Shown: positions 26,701-36,625, counted from the first letter of the stretch. The stretch is DNA of 64,000 nt from Mytilus edulis (GCF_963676685.1 NC_092344.1:94704749-94768748); one strand, 5' to 3'. Numbers and translations are program-made. The notes: generated from the sequence alone by a model not told the origin.

Positions 26701-29700
26701 TATCGAAGAAACTTGTATTATAGAGTGAAATAAAATTTGAATCGCAAGAGAAGATAATAATGTTACTGCGAGCAACTAACTCTATTTCTGTGTTTGTTTT
26801 GTTTAAAGCCTATTGAATTTAGAGTAGAAATACTTTAAATTCGGACGAGCAGGGCGAGGGAGAATTTAAAGTGCATGATATACATATCGTGTGTTAATAA
26901 AAAGGGCAAACCCTGATTGCAAAGAGGTAGCTCGACTTTATTGAAGCATTCAAACAATATCCTTGTGTTGCAGAATTCTCACACCTCTTTTAAAAGTAAC
27001 TATTTTAAATAATAAAATGCCTACCTATGCATATTTAATGCAGAAATATAAACATGATTAAAATATTATATGGTATTATATTAATTTTCATCGTTTGGTG
27101 TTTTTATAAAAGATAAAAAAAAAATCAAGTTAAGTGTGAACTTCAAGTAACATAATCAAAGAAAACATCTGCATTAATAAAACATGTGGAAGCTAAAAGC
27201 CGAACAGGTATGTTGTCGGCTTTTGATGTATACGGTACATAGAATACATTAACAAAATATCTAATGTCAAAATGCAAATAAGAAAGATACCATGCTTGCA
27301 TTTGGAACTTCAGACGCGCATTTCATATGAAAGTCGAGGTTTTGTCTTTAACTTGACTTTGTTGAGCGTATATTTCACAATATCAATGTATAAAACATGG
27401 TTAGTTAATCATTTTGTTCCTTTAGGGTGGAACTGTTCTTCAGAACCCATACTACCAGTTCACAGAAGAAGATGGAGACTCGGTCAAGTTTTCAATTGAC
27501 TGCGGAACAGAAACGGGTCTACTAGACATCGATTCATCTACGGGCTTTCTGTCATATTCCATTGATTATGACTTAGATGTAGTTGGTACAGCTTCTCAGT
27601 TAATCTGCCAGGTTTATATCACAGACAACGAGTACACTGATACTGCTTTTCTAAACATTACAATACTTGATGAAAATGACAATGCACCAGTTTTTCAGCA
27701 AAATGAATATACTTTTTTTGTGACAAGCATTTCGTCCGTTGGAACTGACATTGGGAATGTTGAGGCAACTGATAAAGACATTGGAGTCTACGGTAAGGCA
27801 GCACTCACTTTGTAAATATAGCTATTTCGAAAACCATAACACAGTTCAGATTGTCAAAAGAAATTCCTTGTCAGATTCACATATCTATAGTGTATGTTTA
27901 TACAACTTTGGTTGCTGATTTCTTATTATTGTCACGTTTACCAATTTTATGTTATTTTTTTTCTTAAACAGTTTTGTCAATGTAACAGAACAATATAAAA
28001 ATATCATTCAGATTTCGCCAGCTGTAAAACCAGGTTTAATAAACTGTTTACCTTGAAAATGTCCGTTAGTCCGTTAGTTGACAGTAGCAAATCGCTGTGT
28101 TTTGTCAGAGTTTTTTTACCTCCCATTTGTAATTTACCTTGGAGTTTGAAAGAAAAAAAATACTTTTTTTATTCTATATATCTTATTAACATATTATCAT
28201 CCTGGTAATGCACTTAATTTGCTGCTGGACGTTATACAGTATTCCATCGTTGTAATCATCATATATATTTGAAATTTGTATAAGGAATTCGAACAAGTTG
28301 CTGTAAAAGGCCTTATTTTAGAGTTTGTTTCTATTATCAAAATATGATCAGAGGACTTACCAATAATATTTTTCTTCCAGATATCATTTAAAATATGGTG
28401 TTAATATCTCTTTGGTTTACTTAAAATCATTAGCTCATATATTTGGCAAAAAAACTATGTGTAAATATATTTTTTTGTAAGATATGTTAATGCTTAAAAT
28501 ATCGGATAATTATCAAAGCAATTTAAATGGTCCTTCGTGTAAGGTTAACTATATTATTCTGAAATAACATTCCTCTTGTAATAAAACTGTTTCAGTGATC
28601 TGCAACGAAAAAGAAAACTAACAGTACCCTATTTGTTTTGCACCATATGCACATTTTGACAAAACGTGTCTCTTTAGTGATAATCGAAGCCAAAATGTTT
28701 AATCATACAAATTTTATTAAGAATAAGGTATTATTCATTTAAAAATAAATATGATATTTCATTTTGTAGGGAACATAATTTATCATCTAGCACAGGAAGA
28801 TATCAACAGTGGTTTATTTAGCGTGTCTGTTGATGGTTTCATTAGTAGCAAGCAATCTCTCGAAAATATTATACCAGGAACCATTTTTAACCTTACAGTG
28901 TATGCAGTGGATAGTGGGGGTAATGAACACACTACATTGGTTTATATTGTGATACCTGATACAGAGATCGCAACAAATAACTATCGAGATATCATATATT
29001 ACAAGACTTTCTTCAGCTTCTCTCCTAACATGGCATGGTTTGTTCCATTGATGATGGTTCTGGTGATAACAGCTTGTGTAGTATTACACACTATATATAA
29101 GGGATATTGCACATGCTCTAAGACAGAAAAGTAAGTTCTTATTGTGAAGGGTCTTTAAAATTTATAAACATAAACCAAGTCAGTAATATAAAAGTTTGAT
29201 TTGAATAAAATTTGAAAGCTGTGTTAGCAACGGTAATGAATAAGATGAGTCACCAAACGTTTAAACAAAGAACAAATGTCAAAACCGCCTACAAAACCCC
29301 TTAAATTGTTGTTTTCACAATAGATAGATCGATTCCAGACAGATTATAGTAAGCACAAAAAAGAGAAGATACTGTGCATTGAAATAATGGGATCAAGAAG
29401 CAAATCGTTCCCGGTTTCTACATTTACTTTGATAAATTTAGAGATTTTCGGTTTTTAATGCTCTTCAAGTTGGTATTTGATTTGAAATTCAAACTGTTTG
29501 ATTCGACTGTCTAAGCTTAGACTGTGTGGACGAAATGCTTGTCTGTCATACCAATTCACAGGCCTGGTATTTATGACGAGGTTTTGTCTGAGCAAAAAGT
29601 TGATAAACCAGGGTTATATCAAAGAACGTCTCGTCCTTTTTCTAAAAAAAAAAAAAAGCTTATCAGACGATGCCATGACTTTGTTGATAGATATTTCGTA

Positions 29701-32227
29701 TAAAGTCCACAAATAATACACTATGGCCTTGAAGTATAGATTTTAATTACTGACGTTGTTTATCATCTTTTTTTTTCTTCTTTTTTCAAATATGATAACT
29801 TTAATGGTAGGAGTACCGACACATTTTTTACCATACATTTTTTGTTCATTATGATACTAGGTGTACGGAAGTGAACTTTAGAACATTAATCGTCATACTT
29901 AGGCCGTGTTCACATTGACCTAAACTCGGTGTTGTGTAAGTGTAACTCACACGTAAACTAAACAAAATTACGTTCCCATTGATAAAACTCAATGTTTACA
30001 TGTAGTGTAAATCATGTTTTGTCTACATGCAGTCGATACTCGATGTAGGCCTTGTGTAGATTAAGTGTACACAAAACTGGGCATTTAAAACATTAGTTTC
30101 ACCGTGCATATCTAAGGAAGAAACGATTTAAAAAATATATATATATTTATAGCAATTATTTATGAAGTTCTTTACAGAAATATTTGTCTGAACTTGATAT
30201 ATTAATTTGTTTTGTTTAGAAATAAAACTTAACGTAGCTTTAATAAGCCCTTATCAAGACTCAAAGCAGCATCATTGCCGAAAACATAATTCATTTGAAA
30301 ATTAAGGTCTTTCCGAATCGACTTGACTTACACAGAAATATTTGCCACTGGTCTTTACTCAAACAACGATTCACTCATAAATGCATTACTTAAAAAGTTT
30401 GAGGTAAATGTATTGCTTGTCTAGTATCTCGGATCTGTGAAATTACACTTAAAAAGTAAAAAAAAAGCATTACCTCCTCCCTTTGCCAAATACCTCTTGG
30501 AGAAGAAATACCATTTGAACATACAGGAAAGATAGAAATATAGTGATCCCTAAAATCCTTCTTCTTCGTCTGTAAGCACGCTGTTGCAGCCTACGTTTTC
30601 TAATGCTTAATCGAGACATCTTTATTATTTTTAAACTACTGCAAATCATCAAAATGGCTTTCATAAAGAAGCAACCACTTAACTTCAAAAAAAAGAGGGG
30701 GGGGGTAGGGGGTATTTTGGTTATTTATCTGAGTCAGAATTTTGCCGCGTAAACGTTTTATTCCGGGTTTTTTTCGATGCTGGTAATCATTTTTTTTTCT
30801 TCAACATTTAACACTTTAATGTATGGGGAAACTCTTGATTCAGAATATTTTTTGTCATCTGTAGAACCAGAATTGTTTTCTTTGTCCAATTGAGGTTCGG
30901 AATATTTCCATCCCTCCTATTTAGAGTCAAATGGTCGTTCCCTTACTGCTAGAAAAGTTGTCCGAAAACGTTTCATTCGATTCTACGTAATGAACATTTA
31001 AATGACATAGAGTTTACAAATGTGAACAAATCTTATGTACAGGTAATTAAACAAGGTGTATAGATGTGAACAAATTTAATGTGAAACCAATGTCCAGTTC
31101 ATTAAACTAATTGTAAACAAGTTTACTGTACATGGAATTTGGTGTGAACACGGCCTTAGTCTATTAAAAAATGTAAAACGAGATATAACACAAAATAAGT
31201 AAACATTGAATAACTGATATGCATTACAAATTGTGTCAATAGGTCAAATTAATATAAAAGTACGATTTGAGAGTTTTCGCAGTTACTGAAAGCTAGTAAA
31301 ACCAAAAAACAATTAATAATAAAAAATCATGCATTATCAACTTAATTACGTGTTATAGTGTTCTATTATTTGTTTTTGTAAATTATTACCTTTACTTCTG
31401 TTTAGTCTATTTTTTGTAATATCGATTTCATGTGCTCGGTTCATTTCGTCATTGTGAAATGTGTGCTATTTTTGTATTCTTGTCATTCGTTGTAGGTTAT
31501 GTGCTTTGCCTAAATGCCTTTTGTTTTTCTTTGTTGACATAATATTTTGGTTTTTCAAGTGATTAAGATTATAACACAATGTTAACTGCTGTACCCCTAT
31601 ATTTGACATGTTTACCTATTGAATCTGTTTGTATTGTTCACACATTTTTGTCAATATAATAGAATTTTATGCGAACTGTCAAAAAAGTGAGAGGATTAAC
31701 AAGCTATAATACCAGATTTATTCTCCATTTTAATTCCAGAAAATGCCTGTACCAAGTCAGGAATACGATAGTGTTATCCTTTTTTATAATGTGTTTGAGC
31801 TTTTGATTTTGCCATTTGATTAGGGACTTTCCGTTTTTAATTTTCCTTATAGTTCAGTATTTTGTTATTTAGTTATTATATCTAAGTATAACGCTTATTT
31901 TCAAAGGAACAATTCTGAAACACCTTATACTTTTAAAATGAAGTCTTTGGATAGAAGAACCATTGGACATCACTAAATTGTATAACAGGAATAAAAACCA
32001 GATTGTGTACTTATTATAATGCATTTTATACTGATAAAAACACGAATCAAAGTTATCAGGTTAAGGGATACCGCATAAACTGAAGAAATTGTCAATATTT
32101 TAGCTTTTGAATGAATACAGACCTTTGATGCATTGTTGTTAAGATATAAGTTATATGTATGTTTTGTAGGAAACAGAAGAAGAAGCATCAAAAATATCGG
32201 AAAAGGAAAACAGCTATCGAAATGTGA
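11582..32227 (+). CDS. Gene A: cadherin-repeat type I membrane protein (5' partial, 18 visible exons)
   Basis: Joined exons give about 1037 residues with no stop and consistent intron phases. In order they encode the end of an N-terminal beta-rich domain (shared with gene B), about nine cadherin or cadherin-like repeats, one transmembrane helix (nt 29030-29097) and a short basic tail ending at the TGA at 32225-32227. The last repeats have classical linkers (DINHPPKF, NVNEPPKF, LDENDNAPVF), which bind calcium in cadherins. The first five use an N-x-P-P-V-I-N-x-L-P-like linker and carry a cysteine in each half. The likely role is adhesion or recognition at the cell surface; this is inference. 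The 5' exons, which by analogy with gene B should encode a signal peptide and most of the first domain, are not found in 1-11581 and probably lie upstream. The ortholog is not known to me. Confidence 0.85.
12380..12815 (+). repeat. Composite dispersed family, long forward copy in gene A intron
   Basis: It shows the family's full order: GGGATGTATAAGTACGGGGC, TCTGATGAGTTAAGCCTTTT, TTATGTTGTACTGTTATACC, CATGTTTAACCCCGCCACAT, CCTGTCCCAAGTCAGGAGCC, AGTGGTTGTCGTTTGTTTAT, GGGCCGTTAGTTTTCTCGTT and TATGCGGTATGGGCTTTGCT. The copies at 47.5 and 54.1 kb follow it. Confidence 0.85.
13183..13356 (+). CDS. Gene A exon 2: first half of cadherin-like repeat 1
   Basis: Bounded by TTCTATTCAG and GTAAGT, phase 1 to 1. 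It encodes VTATDNDPEDANVLQITF, a cadherin-style A/D-x-D strand followed by a beta strand. It pairs with gene B exon 6 (171 against 174 nt). Confidence 0.88.
13357..15323. other. Gene A intron with palindromic element and tRNA-like fragment
   Basis: Besides the palindrome at 13598-13992, the stretch near 14860-15000 has text reminiscent of a tRNA-derived SINE head (TAGTGATAGTCAACTC followed by GAGTTGGAATCCCGC, a loose B-box). It would not fold as a normal tRNA by eye. Confidence 0.35.
13598..13992. mobile_element. Palindromic foldback MITE, about 395 bp
   Basis: AATCATATTCAAAACAGTGT at 13598 is matched inverted by ACACTGTTTTGAATATGATT ending at 13992. Inside, GAACGTTTGTCTGTAACGAC, the ACCACTGCTCAC phrase and text around ACCAAAGGTT also return inverted on the right, so the element is nearly one long hairpin with its centre near 13778. 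About 40 extra bases (near 13918-13958) interrupt the right arm. Non-coding. Confidence 0.82.
15324..15439 (+). CDS. Gene A exon 3: second half of cadherin-like repeat 1
   Basis: Acceptor TATAG, donor GTAAAA, phase 1 to 0. It encodes EIRVISVPPVGVHNP and SLTVTDPC. Gene B exon 7 is the same length (116 nt) and reads nearly the same (SLTVTVTDPCGN). Confidence 0.88.
16290..16458 (+). CDS. Gene A exon 4: first half of repeat 2
   Basis: Acceptor TTTTTAG, donor GTAAAA, phase 0 to 1. It starts with the linker LPVINNLPSTVSILED and carries the repeat's first cysteine in FPVTCDKKGG. Confidence 0.88.
17035..17168 (+). CDS. Gene A exon 5: second half of repeat 2
   Basis: Acceptor TTTTTTTGCAG, donor GTAATT, phase 1 to 0. 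It encodes LNYDNNPSYTITVRCSDDDD with the second cysteine, then the strand LTINIIPNQ that leads into the next repeat. Confidence 0.88.
17666..17837 (+). CDS. Gene A exon 6: first half of repeat 3
   Basis: Acceptor GGTTGTAG, donor GTTTGT, phase 0 to 1. It begins APVINSLPDSVSFLED and contains GDLVTCSLNP, closely matching exons 4, 8 and 10. Confidence 0.88.
18139..18272 (+). CDS. Gene A exon 7: second half of repeat 3
   Basis: Acceptor TTTGATATAG, donor GTAAAT, phase 1 to 0. It encodes TTLDYDIKDSYSLSAKCEDQ, then FTVNLIRNT. It is the same length as exon 5. Confidence 0.88.
18425..19145 (+). repeat. Composite dispersed family, forward copies in gene A intron
   Basis: 18470-18515 carries the TCTCTTTGACACATTCCCCA end seen also at 58.7 kb. 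18616-18735 and 18736-18855 are two tandem copies of about 120 bp with GTCTTTCATTTTTG and GCTTTGTCTAT. 18960-19140 repeats the GTGAGAGGTTTAGCTAGC and CCTCGGAGTTCAGTATTTTT phrases. Confidence 0.75.
19194..19365 (+). CDS. Gene A exon 8: first half of repeat 4
   Basis: Acceptor TTTTTTGAAG, donor GTTTGT, phase 0 to 1. It begins PPVINSLPYTESISED and contains ADIITCTLNSQNTLFEL. The dispersed repeat ends only about 50 bases upstream of the acceptor. Confidence 0.87.
20789..20925 (+). CDS. Gene A exon 9: second half of repeat 4
   Basis: Acceptor TTGTATAG, donor GTATGC, phase 1 to 0. It encodes GGTVLNYDITPSYSLDIECG and VLTVDLIRNE. It is one codon longer than exons 5 and 7. Confidence 0.87.
21166..21334 (+). 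CDS. Gene A exon 10: first half of repeat 5
   Basis: Acceptor CTTATTAAAG, donor GTGAGT, phase 0 to 1. It begins PPTIINLPMSCEIPENIETE and contains NDSVTCTLVT. Confidence 0.86.
22058..22216 (+). CDS. Gene A exon 11: second half of repeat 5 and linker
   Basis: Acceptor TACCCTACAG, donor GTAATT, phase 1 to 1. It encodes QYTLDLVCEDLRRSDSSYF, then LLRNMPPSFTNLQ, so unlike its paralogous exons it carries the next linker and leaves in phase 1. Confidence 0.86.
23059..23199 (+). CDS. Gene A exon 12: first half of repeat 6
   Basis: Acceptor ATCTCAAG, donor GTAAGT, phase 1 to 1. It encodes GQVIYTVTSVDPEKDQVQYT, a recognisable cadherin strand pattern without cysteine. Confidence 0.85.
24036..24158 (+). 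CDS. Gene A exon 13: second half of repeat 6
   Basis: Acceptor ATTTTCAG, donor GTAAAT, phase 1 to 1. It encodes TGAISLSRSIKNELE, then YELFISVSDGRNTVASRTL; VSDG is the usual closing-strand pattern of cadherin repeats. Confidence 0.85.
25233..25415 (+). CDS. Gene A exon 14: linker and first half of repeat 7
   Basis: Acceptor CTTTTTCAG, donor GTAAGT, phase 1 to 1. It opens with DINHPPKF, the first linker in the protein that follows the classical D-x-N-x-x-P-x-F calcium-binding form, and continues PSITDEDLSDVHTFLVS. Confidence 0.88.
25652..25839 (+). CDS. Gene A exon 15: second half of repeat 7 and linker
   Basis: Acceptor GATATTGCAG, donor GTAAGT, phase 1 to 0. It encodes SGLITSLVEIDYET, a LxxxIDYE-type cadherin motif, then NVNEPPKFTKKNYAFSATEN, opening the next repeat. 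Confidence 0.88.
25840..27425. other. Gene A intron without recognised content
   Basis: A small palindrome of AACTAGT units lies near 26464-26495. The 73-codon antisense frame at 26432-26653 has no motif. Nothing else stands out. Confidence 0.4.
27426..27792 (+). CDS. Gene A exon 16: repeat 8 and start of repeat 9
   Basis: Acceptor GTTCCTTTAG, donor GTAAGG, phase 0 to 1; the longest exon. It shows the standard cadherin order: GLLDIDSSTGFLSYSIDYDL, VYITDNEYTDTAFLNITI, LDENDNAPVF and VEATDKDIGVYG. Cysteines in SIDCGTE and LICQVY may pair. Confidence 0.93.
28770..29130 (+). CDS. Gene A exon 17: end of repeat 9 and transmembrane helix
   Basis: Acceptor ATTTTGTAG, donor GTAAGT, phase 1 to 2. It encodes GLFSVSVDGFISSKQSLE, FNLTVYAVDSGGNEHTTL, a 20-23 residue hydrophobic stretch starting MAWFVPLMMVLVIT (nt 29030-29097), then the juxtamembrane KGYCTCSK, whose cysteines could be palmitoylated. 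Confidence 0.9.
29902..31155. mobile_element. PIF/Harbinger-type element, about 1.25 kb, with TTA target duplication
   Basis: GGCCGTGTTCACA at 29902 is matched inverted by TGTGAACACGGCC ending at 31155. Both ends are flanked by TTA, as expected for the TWA target of PIF/Harbinger. Subterminal short repeats around GTGTAA and TTTACA also mirror. No full transposase is present. The only frame of note is a short arginine-rich one on the - strand. It lies in the last intron of gene A. Confidence 0.75.
30470..30619 (-). pseudogene. Arginine-rich ORF in the Harbinger-type element, possible transposase remnant
   Basis: From the Met at 30617-30619 the frame reads 49 residues starting MSRLSIRKRRLQQRAYRRRR, then a hydrophobic stretch. 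Basic N-termini like this occur in some Harbinger transposases I recall, but no catalytic DDE motif follows. It may also be chance. Confidence 0.25.
31400..31870 (+). repeat. Composite dispersed family, forward copy in gene A last intron
   Basis: It repeats AACACAATGTTAACTGCTGT, GTACCCCTATATTTGACATG, GTGAGAGGATTAACAAGCTA and ATGCCTGTACCAAGTCAGGA in the same order as the copy at 10.5 kb, with more substitutions. Confidence 0.78.
32170..32227 (+). CDS. Gene A exon 18: basic cytoplasmic tail and stop
   Basis: Acceptor GTTTTGTAG, entry phase 2 joining AA|G. It encodes KKQKKKHQKYRKRKTAIEM followed by TGA (32225-32227). The whole cytoplasmic part is about 30 residues, far shorter than in classical cadherins, and shows no catenin-binding sequence. 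The basic cluster would sit next to acidic lipids. Confidence 0.82.
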
Positions 32228-34095
32228 AAACAATATGATTATATGTGCCTACTTCAAAATGTATAATTGTTTAAAAATAAGATTCCCGAAAAAAAGAATA
32301 ACAATGCGATATTTAAATAATTGACAGGATATATGAGATACATTAATGTGATTAAATACCAGTTGTGACTTTTTCATTATGTTTTAATCGTTACTGCAAT
32401 TAATTATAAATGCTGGCTATTTACAATGAAAATCAATGCATAATATCAAAATGTCCATATATACTTTTTCGTTTAGAAATCGGAAATTCCCTTGAAATCA
32501 CGAACCTAAAAGAAATTATTTCCTATACATATATATGAACGTTGTTTAATAGTCCTCATTGTTAAGATGTTATTATATTACCAGTAACCAATGTTATAGA
32601 AGAGCACTGCTTTTGTGTTTCAAACACGTAACAAATTCACTAGAATGCGACGTATCACTGATTTTTTACTCGACATGAGCAACATTATGTGTGCATCAAC
32701 TATTTATGACTATTAAAAAAGAGGATCATTATTAGTAAAGTTATGATTTATTTGTCTGTTTGTCTTGTTTTGTTTACCTTATTGTATTTTATTTAGCATA
32801 TATACCTGACGATATTGGGATATCGGTATTTAGTCGGATCTTAACATGCACTTGTGATTTGTTACAAACCGGTATTTTTTTAAAAATAGACAAACGAATG
32901 TAAAAATGTACAAGACTTAATTAAATCTGTATTTGGGTAAGATGATGCCAGTATATGATTTTAATGGCGTCTTACACTTTGAGAAGCAAATAATCTTTTA
33001 CTACTTTATTTAAATATTGTGTAAAAACGTTAATTATGAGCTATGAAAGTCAAGTGGCTCGAGCATTTTCTTGAGGAAGTTTTAAAAAATTTCAAAGAAA
33101 AATGTTTACAGTGGGTTAGCTTTCATTATTCTTCTCTATCCTATAGATTAACAACTTTTGGTTATATTTATAATTTAGAATCTTCATTGAAGGTGGAGCA
33201 CGAATGCACAGTTAATTTATTATATCGATGTGCCATTTGTATGCAAGAGTGACATTCCTTTGTATTATGTGCCGATTCGAAAAAAAAGTTATGTCTCCCT
33301 TTCACAGGTTCATTATTTTATAATTTAGTATAGGTTTCTGACATAATTTTGAATTTTTACAAAATGTATCAATTCAATATATTTCAGTTTTTGTTATTGG
33401 TGTATCAAAAATTGATGAACGAAGACAATTTCATAAATTTGAAACGTTAAAAATGATTACATACCAATATAAAGAACCGTTCATCATTTTAAAAAAACAC
33501 TATAAATTAAAGTCGAATTATTTATCTACCCTTCGTGATAAGTTGATTTGGAAATTAACCAGAGTTATCTTATATTAATAACAGAGAGGGACTAGCAAGC
33601 AGTTTTTAATTGTAGCTTATTTAACGTTAAAACAATTTTCCACTATAAACGAATATACAAATATAAGGACTTCGTTAGCTAAATCTACAAATTTTATTAG
33701 ATATTATGTTTCTTTATTACAATAGATTGATATGCTATGTTATTGGTTAATGTTTCAATTACCCCCTCTTTCGGTTAATTTCTAAAAAAAATGTATATCA
33801 TTTTATCAGCAAAACATTGTTTTGAAAAAAACACTTTCATTTCTTTCCCTGTAAGTTCTTTTTTACCTTAACACCAAATCCCTATATTTTTTAAAGTTTT
33901 GAATAATCTATGTTATTCCATATTGATGAAATTTTAGAAGGTTTTTCTATATGAATGGGATTTGAATAAATAAGCATATTCACCTGCGGAAAAAGTATAT
34001 TCACCGTGCATAATTTTGGTACAAAACGTTTGATGTCCAATCGGTTTTTGTGAATAATTGCCATTACATACATTTCTCTCGGAATATGGAATATA
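32228..34095. other. 3' region of gene A and unassigned DNA
   Basis: No AATAAA lies close after the stop; an ATTAAA at 32351 is the nearest weak poly(A) signal. The rest is AT-rich with no supported exon on either strand. Confidence 0.4.
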
Positions 34096-34182
34096 ACAAT
34101 TACTGTCTTTTGTTTCCGTAAATATGTGGTTAAATTGACTTTGAAAAACTACATATTTACCTCATCAAAAGACAGTAATTGT
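34096..34182. repeat. Short hairpin element (17-bp perfect inverted repeat)
   Basis: ACAATTACTGTCTTTTG at 34096-34112 is perfectly complementary to 34166-34182. The bases just inside (AAATATGTGG against CTACATATTT) also nearly pair. It could be a very small MITE. Confidence 0.75.
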
Positions 34183-34204
34183 AAACTATCTCTGTTGTAA
34201 AAAG

Positions 34205-34350
34205 TAAAATCACAAAATACAAAACGTCGAGGAAAACTTAAAAAGGAAGGTATTCAAATGGCAAAACCAATAGTCAAACACATCAAACTAATGGGTAAAA
34301 ACTGTCATTTTTCTGAATTGGTACGGGCATTTTTGTATGTAAGATTGTTC
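34205..34350 (-). repeat. Composite dispersed family, reverse fragment
   Basis: AAAGTAAAATCACAAAATAC, then AAACACATCAAACTAATG and AACTGTCATTTTTCTGAATT are the reversed 3' end of the family seen at 10.8 and 46.4 kb. Confidence 0.7.
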
Positions 34351-34714
34351 AATTGTGAAGAAAACACATTAACAAAAATATTGTACTCCACGGTATGTTC
34401 AAAAGGATATTATTTGTTTCATTGTTTTTATATTTCTTTCCCATGAAATATTTTCTAATTCAAATGAAACAAATATCAATCAATTAATGTATTCTATCAT
34501 TACAATCATGCGAGAAACTGACAGAAAACAAATAATATTTCAATTCGTTTGATTATCACCAGCCCAGGGGTTAGCATGATTATAAATTAATTAGACGCAA
34601 ATGCACAATTTCAATCCAGGTAACTTTGTTTATTTGTATATTTTATAACAACCATCAATCGAAGTAACATTAAACAAGAAACTATCAAACCAGGGGTGAA
34701 GCTTTAAAATACTC

Positions 34715-35154
34715 CTATGAAACAGGTGTAAGCGAATTTCTACGTCGAAGGAATTTCGAATGAACTGTTTTTCTTCTTTTTTTCGGATTACTTCTCTTCC
34801 TAAATTTCCTCACACAAAACCTACGTGGTGGCATTAAGTCGAGAGCTACGATGAAACTGGTTACAAATACCAAAAACGTTATTCCAAAGTAACCGATGAT
34901 AGCCGAAGAGCTCCGAGGATCGGAGGCACTTATTTTCTTTCGAATCTCCGAAGACAATTCGCTTTTAGTAACCTTTAGCTCTTCTATAAACTCTAAATTT
35001 ACAGTTAAAGTAGCTAATGGTGTAGTGGTGAAGACGAACGAACCCGATGTATTGCTGCTATAAATACACTCGCATTCACATGACAAAAGAGAATTGGGTT
35101 TGGTTGTAGTATAAGATTCGGTAGTTACTGTTGGTTCTAATTCAGACGTTTGAA
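34715..35154 (-). CDS. Gene C last exon: transmembrane protein with CxCxC motif
   Basis: On the - strand an acceptor (TATTTTCAG, exon from 35154) opens a 440-nt exon in phase 1 ending at a stop at 34715-34717. It encodes a Thr/Ser-rich stretch (PTVTTESYTTTKPN), then SCECECIYSS, a probably helical segment (LEFIEELKVTKSELSSEIRK), a transmembrane helix (IIGYFGITFLVFVTSFIVAL) and a strongly basic tail with RKFRKRSNPKKRRK. I recall this C-terminal layout (CxCxC, a helix ending IRKK-SA-D-R, then a TM) from several uncharacterised mollusc surface proteins, but cannot name a function. Upstream exons should lie at higher coordinates on the - strand; I could not identify them. Confidence 0.72.
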
Positions 35155-35804
35155 CTGAAAATATAACAAAATGATATCATGAAAGTAAGTACAATGATAA
35201 ATTTATTTCATGATAACAAAAATATTTTTTTCAAGTGATTGATTCATTGGGAAAATGATATTCCTTTTTGCATAAACGATAATAATTTTCATTATAAAGT
35301 GAGATTTATTACAATTTTCAATTATCATTTATTACAGATACATACACGCTTATAGAAGTAATGTCAATTTTTCAACAAGCAAAAATTATTTTAAAACAAG
35401 CTACATGCTGTCAAAAGGGAGATAATGCAAATTTTGCTAAGGTTTTATATGGAAACTTGTTAAAATTAAGTTCGTCTTTTCTTGATTATTTTGAAGACAC
35501 TATGCTTACATTTTAACTTCATGTATTAAAACCTAGGGATTGGATGTATATATGTTGTATCTACTTTGCACGATAGTGTCGTATACATATTTGACAGCAC
35601 TTTGTCTTGCACATGGGAGTTAAAATATCCAATCATTTAACATTTGAAACTTTCCTATTTATATAGTATTTTAAACCTTTATACACAAGTAAAAACATGT
35701 CTTTTTAACTTGGTGTTTCTAATTGGAAAACAAAGATTAGCAATGTACCATTATCATTTTTGTATACTTTTTTTTAAAACAACCGTGTTGATTACTGTAA
35801 ATAA

Positions 35805-36625
35805 AGTCATCATAGATTCCAGGATTAAAATTTTATATTTACGCCGGACGCGCGTTTCGTCTACAAAAGACTCATCAGTGACGCTCGAATCAAAAAATGT
35901 TTTAAAAGGCCAAATAGAGTAAAAAGTTGAAGAGCACTGAGGACCAAACATTCCTTAAGGTTTTGCCAAATACAGCTAAGGTAAACTATTCCTTAGGTAG
36001 AAAATCCTTAGTTTTTCAAAAAATTTAAGTTTTGTTAACAGTCAATTTATAATTATGAACATATCAATGATAACTCACGTCAACACAGAAGTGCTAACTA
36101 TTGGGATGGTGATACCCTCGGAGAAATATATCTCAACCAGCAATGACATTAACCCAGTGGTTGCAAATAAACTCATCATAGATTCCAGGATTAAAATTTT
36201 ATATTTACGCCGGACGCGCGTTTCGTCTACAAAAGACTCATCAGTGACGCTCGAATCAAAAAATGTTTTAAAAGGCCAAATAGAGTAAAAAGTTGAAGAG
36301 CACTGAGGACCAAACATTCCTTAAGGTTTTGCCAAATACAGCTAAGGTAAACTATTCCTTAGGTAGAAAATCCTTAGTTTTTCAAAAAATTTAAGTTTTG
36401 TTAACAGTCAATTTATAATTATGAACATATCAATGATAACTCACGTCAACACAGAAGTGCTAACTATTGGGATGGTGATACCCTCGGGGAAATATATCTC
36501 AACCAGCAATGACATTAACCCAGTGGTTGCAAATAAACTCATCATAGATACCAGGATTAAAATTTTATATTTACGCCAGACGTGCGTTTCGTCTACAACA
36601 GACTCATCAGTGTCTCTCGAATAAA
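35805..36625. repeat. 366-bp tandem duplication, 2.2 copies, with GACGAAACGCGCGTC-type core
   Basis: The text CATAGATTCCAGGATTAAAA begins at 35811, 36177 and (with one change) 36543, exactly 366 bp apart. The first two units are almost identical, which implies recent duplication; the third is cut off near 36625. The unit includes the reverse of the dispersed core GACGAAACGCGCGTC seen at 42.0 and 45.7 kb. The repeated short open frames here are part of the unit. Confidence 0.9.
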
